Source: JAVJQS01 sp040218815 (GTDB lineage Bacteria > Bacteroidota > Bacteroidia > Flavobacteriales_E > Vicingaceae). Taken from it: DNA of 64,000 bases. Where the stretch lies: positions 309,331 to 373,330 of the forward strand of contig JAVJQS010000015.1 in assembly GCA_040218815.1 (NCBI GenBank), written 5' to 3'. The notes under the pieces are model-generated. The model was not told the DNA's origin and did no database searches. It saw only the letters and a list, made by a program, of their open reading frames with translations. Numbering within the stretch: the first letter of the stretch is position 1; each line of letters begins with the position of its first letter. The translations under genes were made by a program, and so were the position numbers. Below, piece by piece: positions 8,687-18,072 of the stretch.

Positions 8687-8998
8687 ATGAATGTAAAAGG
8701 AAAATTAGTTGATAATAAGGGCCGCTGTGAGCACTACCACAGTGAAATAGACACCATAAATATTAAGTTTAAGTGCTGTCAAAAATTTTATGCGTGTATT
8801 TATTGTCATCAGGAAGCCGAAAACCATGATGTAAGTGTTTGGTTATGTTCGGAATATGATCAAAAGGCGGTACATTGCGGTATTTGTAATCACTTGATGT
8901 CAATTAATGAGTACATGGAAAATCAATCCTGTATATCATGCAAGCAGCCTTTTAACCCTAACTGTGCAAAGCATTTTAGCTATTATTTTGAAATATAA
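8687..8998 (+). CDS. CHY-type zinc finger protein
   Basis: A 103-residue cysteine- and histidine-rich protein. CEHYH near residues 14-18 is followed by CCQKFYACIYCHQEAENH, then CSEYDQKAVHCGICNH and a terminal CISCKQPFNPNCAKHF knuckle. This spacing matches the CHY zinc finger (PF05495), which in yeast Hot13 and in plant proteins binds several zinc ions. The bacterial role is not established. The gene is divergent from hemN with a very short intergenic space. Confidence 0.8.
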   Translation: MNVKGKLVDNKGRCEHYHSEIDTINIKFKCCQKFYACIYCHQEAENHDVSVWLCSEYDQKAVHCGICNHLMSINEYMENQSCISCKQPFNPNCAKHFSYYFEI

Positions 8999-9048
8999 AT
9001 TAAGCTATTGATAATGAGTTGGGTATTTGTTAATTTAGGTGGCTGTTT

Positions 9049-9420
9049 ATGAAAGTAGAAACTCGGATATCATTTATTGAAAAATTGAATAATGGCATTA
9101 TTCGAGTTGAAATCAAACCAGATATTCAACTTGAACCTGAAGATTTAGATGAAAATTTCATCACTTATACTCAAAAACTCAAAATAAAGCATGGTCTTTT
9201 TTTATTAGTATTTAAGCCGGGGGGTGAGTCAAATATGGAAGCTCGATTAAAGTATGCGAGTGCTGAAAGATTCAAAATTAAAAAGGCAGAAGCCATAGTA
9301 ATTGAAACCTTGGCGCATCGATTAGGAGCTAATTTTTACAAGAAGATGTTTAAGCCGACTCATCCTGTTAAAGTTTTCATAAAGGAGCAGGAAGCTATAG
9401 ATTGGCTGCTCTTGATTTAA
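9049..9420 (+). CDS. STAS/SpoIIAA-like small cytosolic protein (DUF7793-like)
   Basis: A 123-residue soluble protein without signal or membrane segments. The middle ARLKYASAERFKIKKAEAIVIETLAHRLGANFYKKMF and the C-terminal PVKVFIKEQEAIDWLL follow the pattern of a Bacteroidota family with a STAS/SpoIIAA-like fold (a residue cluster ending in 'FxxxxEAxxWL'). The function is unknown. The assignment rests on pattern recall only. Confidence 0.55.
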   Translation: MKVETRISFIEKLNNGIIRVEIKPDIQLEPEDLDENFITYTQKLKIKHGLFLLVFKPGGESNMEARLKYASAERFKIKKAEAIVIETLAHRLGANFYKKMFKPTHPVKVFIKEQEAIDWLLLI

Positions 9421-9576
9421 CCTTTATCAAGCTGCTAATCGTTTTTTCCCTTAGAAGCTTCAAAAAGCTTAGTTATTAATTGTTAGATTTCATTTTATCA
9501 TTACTTTGATTTAAGAATTAATGGTGTAAAAAATGAAATTGCATGAAATAAAATTCAAATTTGCCTTAACATTGCA

Positions 9577-11217
9577 ATGATGTTTCAAAGGTATATTACC
9601 ATTTTATTTTTCCTTTCTTTGATCTCGTGCCAACCAGAACCACGTTATGAAGGAAAAGCTATTTTTCGCTTCAATATGCCTGAAGGGGTGACCTCATTAG
9701 ATCCTGCTTTTGCTCGAAGTTTAGATAATGTAACCGCAGTAAATCAACTGTTTAATGGATTAGTTCAATTGGATGATGCATTAAACGTTATTCCTTGCAT
9801 TGCCAAAAGTTGGGAAGTTGATTCGACCGGTAAACGGTATCGTTTCAATCTGAGAACAGATGTCTTCTTTCATAAAAATTCCGTTTTTGGAGCAGACTCT
9901 ACACGAGCAGTAATTGCCGATGATATTATCTATTCATTTAATCGCTTGATAGATGAATCCATATTGTCTCCTGGGAAGTGGGTAATGAACAAGATAGCTC
10001 GAAAGAAAGATGGAAAATTGAATATAATAGCGGTAAACGACAGTACTATAGACATTTATTTAATACAGGAGTTTCCCCCTTTTTTAGGCATTTTAAGCAT
10101 GCAATATTGTGCAATTGTTGCTCGTGAGGCAGTTGATTTTTACGCACAGGATTTTCGTCAAAATCCGGTTGGTACAGGGCCCTTTAAGTTCAAGTACTGG
10201 AGTGAAAACAGCAAACTGATTTACCTCAAAAATGAGAATTATTTTGAAAGAGATGCAGAAGGGAATCAGCTTCCTTATTTAGAAGCTGTTTCTATAAGTT
10301 TTATAAAAGATCAAGAGATTGCGTTTCTAAAGTTTCTAAAGCATGAGATTGATTATCTATCGGGTTTGAAAGGCAGCTATAAAGATGAATTGCTAAACAG
10401 TAGGGGAGAGTTAAACCCAAAATATGATAAGCAAGTGGTGTTTGAAAAAAGCCCTTACTTGAATACAGAATACCTTGGTTTCTATGTAGATGCTTCACAA
10501 GCAGGAATGGAACAAGTCAAGCAGAAAGCACTAAGGAAAGCAATTAATTATGGCTTTGAGCGAGTAAAAATGTTGAATTACTTGCGCAATGGAATTGGTT
10601 TCCCTGCAAATAGCGGATTTATACCGAAGGGATTGCCTGGTTTTAAAATGAACCATAAAAAAGGATACTCTTTCCAGCCTGACTCTGTGGTAGCTCTTTT
10701 GATAAGAGCAGGCTATCCAAATGGAGATGGATTAAAACCAATTGTGTTGAGCACATCTGCTGAATATCTTGATATTTGTGAATACCTGCAAAGTCAATTG
10801 GCAGATTTTGGAATACCTATTGAAGTTTCCGTTAATCAAGCTGCAACTAACAATGAAATGATTGCGAATGGGCAATTAGAATTTTTTAGAAAATCATGGG
10901 TGGCAGATTACCCTGACGCAGAAAACTATCTTTCATTATTCAGGACTAAAAATTTCTCACCTAACGGTCCTAATTATACCCACTTTACTTCAAGTTATTA
11001 CGACTCTTTATACAATAGAGCTATGGGTGAAACCAATGATTCCATCAGGTTTTCATTGTATGGTAAAATGGATAGTATCATTATTGAAGAAGCGCCGATA
11101 GTTCCTCTTTTTTATGATGAAGTGGTACGCTTTAGATTGCCGTCAATTTCTGGTATTGGCGTGAACCCAATGAACCTTTTGGTGTTAAAGTATGCAAGAA
11201 AATCAGTGCAAAATTAA
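9577..11217 (+). CDS. Solute-binding lipoprotein, ABC transporter family 5 (peptide/oligosaccharide type)
   Basis: A 546-residue exported protein with a lipoprotein signal (FFLSLISC, lipid-attached Cys at residue 18). The body matches family 5 substrate-binding proteins of the DppA/OppA type: SLDPAFARSLDNVTAVNQLFNGL near residue 40, SWEVDSTGKRYRFNLR, and NPVGTGPFKFKYW near 200. The usual partners, two permeases and ATPases, are absent from this locus. Instead an RND/MMPL exporter follows 14 nt downstream. The ligand cannot be told from sequence. Confidence 0.85.
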   Translation: MMFQRYITILFFLSLISCQPEPRYEGKAIFRFNMPEGVTSLDPAFARSLDNVTAVNQLFNGLVQLDDALNVIPCIAKSWEVDSTGKRYRFNLRTDVFFHKNSVFGADSTRAVIADDIIYSFNRLIDESILSPGKWVMNKIARKKDGKLNIIAVNDSTIDIYLIQEFPPFLGILSMQYCAIVAREAVDFYAQDFRQNPVGTGPFKFKYWSENSKLIYLKNENYFERDAEGNQLPYLEAVSISFIKDQEIAFLKFLKHEIDYLSGLKGSYKDELLNSRGELNPKYDKQVVFEKSPYLNTEYLGFYVDASQAGMEQVKQKALRKAINYGFERVKMLNYLRNGIGFPANSGFIPKGLPGFKMNHKKGYSFQPDSVVALLIRAGYPNGDGLKPIVLSTSAEYLDICEYLQSQLADFGIPIEVSVNQAATNNEMIANGQLEFFRKSWVADYPDAENYLSLFRTKNFSPNGPNYTHFTSSYYDSLYNRAMGETNDSIRFSLYGKMDSIIIEEAPIVPLFYDEVVRFRLPSISGIGVNPMNLLVLKYARKSVQN

Positions 11218-11231
11218 AGCTTGGTTGTAAC

Positions 11232-13508
11232 ATGCAGGATAATAATGAAGAGAGGAAGTTTAGAAGATTAAGTCGACTGGTATTAGTAGCCTTGAGCTTA
11301 CTGATGGTTTTTCTAGGCTATCGTGCTACAAAACTCCAATTTGATTATGACTTCGAGAAATTCTTTCCACAAGAGGACGACGACCTAGTTTTTTACAAGG
11401 AATATCGAAATACCTTTGAAAACGACAATGATTTCATCCTAATTGGAATCAAAAATGAAAAAGGCATTTTTAAACAAGCCTTTCTAAATGAAGTAGAAGC
11501 TTTTTCAGAAGAACTGAGAGACTTGCCTCATTTGAGAGAGGTGATTTCTCCTTTAGAAATGAAGTATTTTGAAATAGGTTCAATGGGCATTGGCTTTAAT
11601 CAAAAGGCATATTTTCATCCCAATGTCCCCTCCTTGTATCGGGAAGACTCCCTTCGTTTATCAAATAACCAAGAGCCCATTGCAGAAATGCTCTCAATGG
11701 AAAATAGCTCCATAATTTTAGTAGTAAAGAATATTCAATTTCCAACTAAGGAGGAGTCTGATGAAATTGCTACTGAGCTGCAAAACTTGGTCGACCAGCA
11801 GACTTTTGATGAAGTACACACCTTGGGTAAAATAATGGGTCAAAAAACATATATCGAAGTATTAAAAGTGGAGTTTTTAACCTTCATGTTGATTTCAATT
11901 TTTGTCTTAGTTGTTTTCTTAATCATAGCCTACAGAGCTGCTTGGGGAGTATTGATTCCACTGGCAACTGTTTTATTAGCAGTAATTGGTAGTCTTGGGT
12001 TTATGGAGTTAAGTGGTACTCCCTTAAACATGATGACTACGCTATTGCCGGTAATTATGCTGGTGGTCGGCATGTCCGATGTTGTTCATTTGGTTTCTAA
12101 GTACTTGGAAGAAATTCGAATGAAGCACGATAAGTTAACGGCCATAAAAAACATGCTTAAAAAGGTTGGTGTTGCTACATTGCTTACTTCGTTAACTACA
12201 GCATTGGGCTTTATAACACTTATTGGGGTGAATATGGAACCTATTCAAGATTTTGGGCTCTTCACTGCAGTAGGGGTATTGTTGGCTTTTGTGCTTTCTA
12301 TTCTCTTTATTCCAGCCATCTTTATGTTGATAAGAACCCCAAAAATTGTCAATGATAAACGAATAAATAGTGGATGGGAGAGAGGATTAGGGAAGCTATT
12401 TTTAGGACTATGTAGAAATCGTAAGAAAGTATTAATTGGATATGGATTACTCACGATAGTCCTCTTAATAGGAGCATCAAAAATAAAATTTGATTATTAT
12501 TTGATGCAAGATTTAGAAGAAGACCAACCTTTGATGAAAGACTTAAGGTATTTTCAAAAACAATTTGGGGGCATTCGACCCTTCGAAATGGCAATTATTC
12601 CACAGGAAGGATACAAGATTTCAGATTTTGAAGTGATGCAAGAGGTAGAAAAAATGACTGCATACCTCGATTCAACCTATGGTGTAAATCAGATGGTTTC
12701 ACCAGCCTTACCCTACAAATATCTAAACAAAACCCTTAGAAATGGAAGACCCGAGTATTATACGATACCAGATAACAAAAAACGCTATGAATTTTTAAAG
12801 GATAAAATAGCCCCTTTTAAAGATAAAATGATTGACGGACAATTGTTTGCAAAAGATGAAAAATTGGGTCGAATAAATGGAAGAATGATTGATCCTGGCA
12901 GCAGAACCATGTTGCAACGAAATGAAATAATGGAAGCCTTTATTTCATCAAGCATAAACACTGAAGTTGTTCAATTTAAATTAACGGGTACTCCTGCTAT
13001 CATCGATGAGAGTGGTCGTTATGTTTCTCGAAATATCGTTTTAGGTTTATTAGTCGCATTTGCCATTATAGCCTTATCAATGGGTATTTTATTTAAGTCT
13101 ATAAAGATTGCCTTCCTTTCTTTAGTGCCTAATATCTTCCCCATTTTATTAACTGCTGGATTTATTGGTTTTGCAGGAATCGACTTAAACATGTCTACAG
13201 CCATTGTATTTACTATCGCTTTTGGGATTGCTGTGGACGATACCATTCATTTTTTGAGTCGTTACCGACAAGAGTTAAGCGGTGGCAGTAGCAATTTGAT
13301 GGGCTTAAGGAGAACTTTTATTTCTACCGGTAAAGCCATTTTAATTACAACTATAATCTTACTTGGAGGTTTTGGTAGCTTAGTTTTCTCTGACTTCCTC
13401 AGTACCTTTTACATAGGGCTATTTGTTTGTATGACCTTAATATCTGCAGTGATTACTGATCTTTCTTTACTGCCCATGTTGTTATTGGCCAACAAGAAAA
13501 ATAAATAG
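11232..13508 (+). CDS. RND/MMPL superfamily transporter
   Basis: A 758-residue inner-membrane protein with two halves. Each half has one leading helix, a large periplasmic loop and a bundle of helices, giving the RND pattern (helices near 12-30, then 210-375, 405-425, then 590-755). The conserved transmembrane acidic motif occurs in both halves as GMSDVVHLVSKY and GIAVDDTIHFLSRY. The closest types are MMPL/HpnN-like or 'predicted exporter' proteins that move lipids or hydrophobic molecules. The gene is probably cotranscribed with the upstream lipoprotein. No outer-membrane or adaptor gene is nearby. Confidence 0.85.
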   Translation: MQDNNEERKFRRLSRLVLVALSLLMVFLGYRATKLQFDYDFEKFFPQEDDDLVFYKEYRNTFENDNDFILIGIKNEKGIFKQAFLNEVEAFSEELRDLPHLREVISPLEMKYFEIGSMGIGFNQKAYFHPNVPSLYREDSLRLSNNQEPIAEMLSMENSSIILVVKNIQFPTKEESDEIATELQNLVDQQTFDEVHTLGKIMGQKTYIEVLKVEFLTFMLISIFVLVVFLIIAYRAAWGVLIPLATVLLAVIGSLGFMELSGTPLNMMTTLLPVIMLVVGMSDVVHLVSKYLEEIRMKHDKLTAIKNMLKKVGVATLLTSLTTALGFITLIGVNMEPIQDFGLFTAVGVLLAFVLSILFIPAIFMLIRTPKIVNDKRINSGWERGLGKLFLGLCRNRKKVLIGYGLLTIVLLIGASKIKFDYYLMQDLEEDQPLMKDLRYFQKQFGGIRPFEMAIIPQEGYKISDFEVMQEVEKMTAYLDSTYGVNQMVSPALPYKYLNKTLRNGRPEYYTIPDNKKRYEFLKDKIAPFKDKMIDGQLFAKDEKLGRINGRMIDPGSRTMLQRNEIMEAFISSSINTEVVQFKLTGTPAIIDESGRYVSRNIVLGLLVAFAIIALSMGILFKSIKIAFLSLVPNIFPILLTAGFIGFAGIDLNMSTAIVFTIAFGIAVDDTIHFLSRYRQELSGGSSNLMGLRRTFISTGKAILITTIILLGGFGSLVFSDFLSTFYIGLFVCMTLISAVITDLSLLPMLLLANKKNK

Positions 13509-13512
13509 CATC

Positions 13513-13680
13513 TTAAGAGTCACTTTTTTTGTTTAAAACATACATGGCTATTAGCCAGATGGCAAAACCGACAACAGCTGCAATTTTTGCAACTTTTTCG
13601 CTAAAAAATAAATAGCTCATGCCAATTGCGCCAAAAAGTATAAGCGCAATAATACCTTTTTGCTGGTCTTTTTTATACAT
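13513..13680 (-). CDS. Small two-helix membrane protein, 55 residues
   Basis: A short frame from an ATG at 13680, ending 4 nt from the convergent RND gene. The product starts MYKKDQQKG, then has two hydrophobic segments: IIALILFGAIGMSYLFF (10-26) and IAAVVGFAIWLIAMYVL (33-49), with a charged tail KKSDS. Hydrophobic phasing and clean charged ends argue for a real gene. I do not recognise the family. The 190 bases upstream (13681-13870) contain no other gene I can support. Confidence 0.55.
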   Translation of the reverse strand: MYKKDQQKGIIALILFGAIGMSYLFFSEKVAKIAAVVGFAIWLIAMYVLNKKSDS

Positions 13681-13870
13681 CTTGCTAAAATAGCAAAACT
13701 GCTATCCTTTTTATGTTATTTTTGGGATAGATTATGAAATTAAAGAAGCCATTTTATGCGTTTCTTTTATCCATTTTATAGTTTTAACGGAAAAACTTTG
13801 AATGATTTTAATTCAATTATTGGTCGGAGCAGTTTAAACTGACTATTATGCTTGAAGAAACTTGTAAAGA

Positions 13871-15055
13871 ATGAACATTATACTCTTTGATGATTATCGT
13901 AGTGATTTATTACCATTTACTTATACACGGCCAGTTGCTGAAATTAGGTGTGGGATTTTAACCCTCACAGAAAAGTGGGAAAAGAGAATTCCTGAGGCTA
14001 TTTTTTCTTTCTTAACAGAAGATTACTTATCTGAAAAATATAAGTCAAGCTTTGGGTTCAACAATATTTATTTAAATGGGGCATTACTTTCTAATGATGA
14101 TTTAGTTAGTAAAATACATCAATTACAAGATAAGCAGTGCTTAATCGACAAAAGCAACAATCAAATTTTAGCGATAAGATCAAGTGAACAGCTAAAGCAG
14201 GAAGATTTAATTTTTTCCAATTTTGAACAAGTTGGATTTGAACCCGATTACCACATCATTAAAAATGTTTGGGACATTTTTTCATTAAATGATAGTGCTA
14301 TTCGATCTGATTTTGATTTGATTACCAAAGGTAGAACTTCAGCTCCACTAGATGCTACCAATACTCACATTGGAAACCAGTTATTTATTGAAGAAGGAGC
14401 TAAAGTACAAGCTGCAATTTTAAATTCAACAACAGGTCCAATTTACATCGGGAAAAATGCTGAAGTGATGGAGGGCACTGTCATTAGAGGGGGACTTGCT
14501 CTATGTGAAAGTGCTACACTAAAGTTATCGACTAAGATTTATGGTCCAACGACTGTTGGTCCTCATTCAAAAGTGGGTGGCGAAGTAAAAAATTCGGTAA
14601 TTTTTGGTTACTCCAACAAAGGACACGATGGATTTTTAGGCAATTCAGTGCTTGGAGAGTGGTGCAATTTGGGTGCTGATACCAATGTGTCGAACCTAAA
14701 AAACAACTACGCTTCCATTAAGCTATGGAATTTTGAAAAGGGTGGGTTTAAAGACTCTGGTAAACAGTTTTGTGGTTTAATGATGGGAGACCATTCTAAA
14801 AGTGGTATTAATACTATGTTTAATACGGCAACAGTTGTCGGAGTTTCAGCTAATATTTATGGTGGCGGCTTTCCCCGTAACTTTATTCCCTCTTTTGCCT
14901 GGGGCGGCTCAGAAAAATGGATGGTTTATCGCTTTGATAAAGCCATGGATGTTGCTGAAAAAGTAATGCAGCGACGAAATGTGACCCTTAATGAAGTGGA
15001 GCGGAAGATCTTAAAAGCGGTATTTGACCAAAGCGCGCAGTATCGCAATTTTTAG
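13871..15055 (+). CDS. Alternate GlmU-family protein (sugar-nucleotidyltransferase-like with left-handed beta-helix)
   Basis: A 394-residue protein. The N-terminus NIILFDDYRSDLLPFTYTRPVAEIRCGILT fits the Bacteroidota family (TIGR03991 type) thought to replace GlmU in making UDP-GlcNAc. The normal nucleotidyltransferase signature LAAGxGTRM is not present. From about residue 190 there are hexapeptide repeats of a left-handed beta-helix (IYIGKNAEVMEGTVIRGG and following), the acyltransferase fold. The expected role is cell-wall and lipopolysaccharide precursor synthesis, inferred from the family. Confidence 0.8.
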   Translation: MNIILFDDYRSDLLPFTYTRPVAEIRCGILTLTEKWEKRIPEAIFSFLTEDYLSEKYKSSFGFNNIYLNGALLSNDDLVSKIHQLQDKQCLIDKSNNQILAIRSSEQLKQEDLIFSNFEQVGFEPDYHIIKNVWDIFSLNDSAIRSDFDLITKGRTSAPLDATNTHIGNQLFIEEGAKVQAAILNSTTGPIYIGKNAEVMEGTVIRGGLALCESATLKLSTKIYGPTTVGPHSKVGGEVKNSVIFGYSNKGHDGFLGNSVLGEWCNLGADTNVSNLKNNYASIKLWNFEKGGFKDSGKQFCGLMMGDHSKSGINTMFNTATVVGVSANIYGGGFPRNFIPSFAWGGSEKWMVYRFDKAMDVAEKVMQRRNVTLNEVERKILKAVFDQSAQYRNF

Positions 15056-15068
15056 CTGACAGATAAGC

Positions 15069-15122
15069 AGTACTTCATTTTGGCACAGCCCTTGAAGAAG
15101 TACTATTCGACTTGGAGAAGTC
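15069..15122. other. Two small hairpins between the glmU-like gene and lon
   Basis: AGTACTTC (15069-15076) pairs with GAAGTACT (15097-15104) around a 20-nt loop. GACTT pairs with AAGTC shortly after (about 15109-15122). Neither has a T-run, so they are not standard terminators. They may be a weak terminator or part of the lon leader. Confidence 0.25.
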
Positions 15123-15164
15123 AATAGATTATTTTTTAACTGACAATTTGACTATACAATATAT

Positions 15165-17606
15165 ATGAGTTCATTTCAATTTGATCAATTCTCTTTTCAA
15201 GGAGAAATTGATGAGGAAACAGAGTTTATTCCATTAATGACGAGTGAGGATGAAGAGGAGATGAATCAGGAAAAAACTCCTGAGCTCCTTTCTATTTTAC
15301 CTTTACGAAACACAGTGCTTTTTCCGGGAGTAGTTATTCCTATAACGGTTGGGAGAGATAAATCAATTAAATTGATTCAAGATGCCAACAAAGGAGATAA
15401 GACAATAGGTGTTATTTCTCAGAAGGATGATACCATCGAAGAGCCCAATCAGGAACAGCTTTTCAAGATAGGAACCATTGCAAGGATTTTGAAAATATTC
15501 AGAATGCCTGATGGGAATACCACTGTAATCATACAAGGAAAAAAGCGCTTTAAATTAAAAGAAATCACTGAGTTTGACCCTTACTTAAAGGCAAAAATAG
15601 AAGCCTATGAGGTGAATAAGGTGCCTAAAGACAATAAGTTTAAAGCATTAGTTGACTCTATTAAGGATATGGCTTTGCGCATTATTGAGCAATCGCCAAA
15701 TATTCCTTCTGAAGCATCATTTGCTATAAAGAATATTGAGAGTAATTCATTTTTGATCAATTTCATTGCATCAAATATGAATGCGGCAGTAGAGCAGAAG
15801 CAGGCAATTTTAGAAGAAACAAGTCCTCGAAAACGCGCTCAAATGCTCTTGCAATATGTGAGTAAGGAGTTGAAAATGTTGGAGTTGAAGAATGATATTC
15901 AGTCTAAAGTTAAAACTGACATTGATCAACAGCAGAAAGAATATTTTTTGAATCAACAAATGAAAATGATTCAAGAAGAATTGGGAGGAAATCCGCAAGA
16001 TGAAGAGATTGAAGAGTTTAAGAAGCGGGCAAAAAAGAAAAAGTGGAACAAACCTACTCAAGAGCGATTCGAAAAGGAACTAGCAAAAATGCAGCGCATG
16101 CATTCTGCTTCAGCGGAATACTCTGTTCAAGTTAATTACATCGAAACACTGTTAGACTTGCCTTGGAAGGACTACTCAAAAGACAAGTTTGATTTAAAAC
16201 GAGCGAAAAAGATTTTAGATCGTGATCATTTTGGACTAAAAGAAGTAAAAGATAGGATTATAGAGCATCTTGCAGTGTTGAAGTTAAAAGGCAACATGAA
16301 GTCTCCAATCTTATGCTTATATGGTCCTCCCGGTGTTGGTAAGACTTCTTTAGGTAAATCAGTTGCGGAGGCCATTGGTAGAAAATATGTGCGGATGTCC
16401 CTCGGTGGCTTGCGCGATGAAGCCGAAATAAGAGGACATCGAAAAACTTACATCGGTGCGATGCCCGGTCGGATATTACAAAATTTAAAAAAGTCAAAAA
16501 CTTCTAACCCAGTTTTTGTTTTAGATGAAATTGATAAGGTAGGGAACGAGTTTCATGGAGACCCTTCATCAGCCTTATTAGAGGTGTTAGATCCGGAACA
16601 AAATGAGAACTTTAATGACAATTTTGTGGAGTTGGATTACGATTTATCGAAAATCTTATTCATTGCTACTGCGAATAGCTTAAATACTATCCAGCCGGCA
16701 CTGCGTGATAGGATGGAAATCATAGAGATTAATGGGTATACTATAGAGGAGAAAGTTCAGATTGCTAAAAAGCATCTAATTCCAAAACTGATTTCTGACA
16801 ATGGATTGAACAAAAAGCAAATAGTCATTTCCCAAGCGGTAATTGAAAAAGTATGTGATGAATATACGCGAGAATCTGGTGTTCGGAATTTAGAAAAACG
16901 CTTGGCAAAGATTGTACGATTTGCTGCTAAATCAATAGCCATGGAAGAAGAGTATGATCCAAAAATTTCAGTCGAGAAGGTGTATGATATTTTAGGGCCG
17001 GGCCATTCAAAAGATAAGTATCAAGGAAATGATGTTGCAGGAGTAGTTACCGGTTTGGCATGGACACAAGTTGGAGGTGATATTCTGTTTGTTGAAGTAA
17101 GCTTGAGCAAGGGGAAAGGTAAATTTACCCTCACAGGGAACCTTGGTGATGTAATGAAAGAAAGCGCCGCTATTGCCTTAGAATACATCAAGGCACACTC
17201 TGATGAGTTTGGTATTGATATTGACAGTTTCGAAAAGTGGAATGTACACATTCATGTCCCAGAAGGAGCTACTCCAAAAGATGGTCCTTCAGCGGGAATT
17301 ACTATGTTAACAGCAATAGCTTCGGCCTTTACTCAACGAAAAGTAAAGAAAAACTTAGCGATGACAGGAGAGATTACCTTGAGAGGTAGAGTGCTGCCAG
17401 TGGGTGGAGTGAAAGAGAAGATTTTAGCTGCGAAGCGTGCCGACATCAAAGAAATTATTTTATCAACAGACAATAAGAAAGACATCGATCAAATAGATAA
17501 AAGCTATTTAAAAGGCTTGAGTTTTACTTATGTGAATGAGATGAAAGAAGTGATTCAGCATGCTCTCTTAAAAAGCAAAGTAGATAATGCTGTTGAGATT
17601 GCTTAA
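15165..17606 (+). CDS. lon: ATP-dependent protease Lon
   Basis: An 813-residue AAA+ serine protease that degrades damaged and regulatory proteins in the cytosol. Domains in order: N-terminal substrate-binding domain (LSILPLRNTVLFPGVVIPITVGR near residue 44), coiled coil, AAA+ with Walker A YGPPGVGKTS (near 386) and Walker B PVFVLDEIDK, then a protease domain with the catalytic serine in PKDGPSAGITM and the catalytic lysine in GVKEKILAAKR. An acidic N-terminal extension (EDEEEMNQEKTPE) is common in this phylum. Length is normal. The gene is monocistronic with a terminator. Confidence 0.97.
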   Translation: MSSFQFDQFSFQGEIDEETEFIPLMTSEDEEEMNQEKTPELLSILPLRNTVLFPGVVIPITVGRDKSIKLIQDANKGDKTIGVISQKDDTIEEPNQEQLFKIGTIARILKIFRMPDGNTTVIIQGKKRFKLKEITEFDPYLKAKIEAYEVNKVPKDNKFKALVDSIKDMALRIIEQSPNIPSEASFAIKNIESNSFLINFIASNMNAAVEQKQAILEETSPRKRAQMLLQYVSKELKMLELKNDIQSKVKTDIDQQQKEYFLNQQMKMIQEELGGNPQDEEIEEFKKRAKKKKWNKPTQERFEKELAKMQRMHSASAEYSVQVNYIETLLDLPWKDYSKDKFDLKRAKKILDRDHFGLKEVKDRIIEHLAVLKLKGNMKSPILCLYGPPGVGKTSLGKSVAEAIGRKYVRMSLGGLRDEAEIRGHRKTYIGAMPGRILQNLKKSKTSNPVFVLDEIDKVGNEFHGDPSSALLEVLDPEQNENFNDNFVELDYDLSKILFIATANSLNTIQPALRDRMEIIEINGYTIEEKVQIAKKHLIPKLISDNGLNKKQIVISQAVIEKVCDEYTRESGVRNLEKRLAKIVRFAAKSIAMEEEYDPKISVEKVYDILGPGHSKDKYQGNDVAGVVTGLAWTQVGGDILFVEVSLSKGKGKFTLTGNLGDVMKESAAIALEYIKAHSDEFGIDIDSFEKWNVHIHVPEGATPKDGPSAGITMLTAIASAFTQRKVKKNLAMTGEITLRGRVLPVGGVKEKILAAKRADIKEIILSTDNKKDIDQIDKSYLKGLSFTYVNEMKEVIQHALLKSKVDNAVEIA

Positions 17607-17627
17607 TCGATACTAGGGTAAAAATAT

Positions 17628-17656
17628 AAAGGCTTGAACTATGGTTCAGGCCTTTT
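17628..17656. terminator. Bidirectional terminator between lon and the DUF2805 gene
   Basis: AAAGGCTTGAAC (17628-17639) pairs with GTTCAGGCCTTT (17644-17655), with one G-T wobble and a 4-nt loop. T-rich sequence follows on both strands. The stem overlaps the stop codon of the convergent minus-strand gene. Confidence 0.8.
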
Positions 17657-17930
17657 GTTTTGGAATTCGATTCTGAGATATTGCTTTTTGAGCGGTTGCC
17701 TTAAAAGCTCCCACTTTAAATAATCTCAATTTGAGGTGCTTAGTTTTTCTTCCTTGCACTCGGGCACGCCATTTTTTCCAGTTGCGAAGCTTCATTTCAC
17801 GCTTCATCAATTGAATTACCTCTTTTTCTGTCAATCCAAATTGAAACTCAATAGCTTCAAACGGGGTCCGATCTTCCCAGGCCATTGAGATAATACGATC
17901 TAATTCTCTTTCAGTAAAATCTCTATTCAT
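17646..17930 (-). CDS. TIGR03643/DUF2805 family protein
   Basis: A 94-residue basic protein beginning MNRDFTERELDRIISMAWEDRTPF and containing the family core FGLTEKEVIQLMKREMKLRNWKKWRARVQGRKTKH. This is a small, widely conserved family in Bacteroidota and some proteobacteria with no established function. The helical N-terminus followed by a strongly basic tail is compatible with nucleic-acid binding, which is inference only. Confidence 0.85.
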   Translation of the reverse strand: MNRDFTERELDRIISMAWEDRTPFEAIEFQFGLTEKEVIQLMKREMKLRNWKKWRARVQGRKTKHLKLRLFKVGAFKATAQKAISQNRIPKQKA

Positions 17931-18072
17931 GTTAGAGTAACATCAAATTTAATGAGTTGTTTTATGTTTTGAGTTTAAGTATTTTTTTAAGGAAATATTG
18001 GAGAAAAGAAATTTCTAATCCATAGCTTTACTTTTAGATTCTTTTGAACTTATCTAGTTATTTCGTCATCTC

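Noticed and set aside
9455..9470. Terminator after the STAS-like gene
   Set aside because: Two AAGCTT hexamers could pair, but the stem is only 6 bp and no T-run follows.
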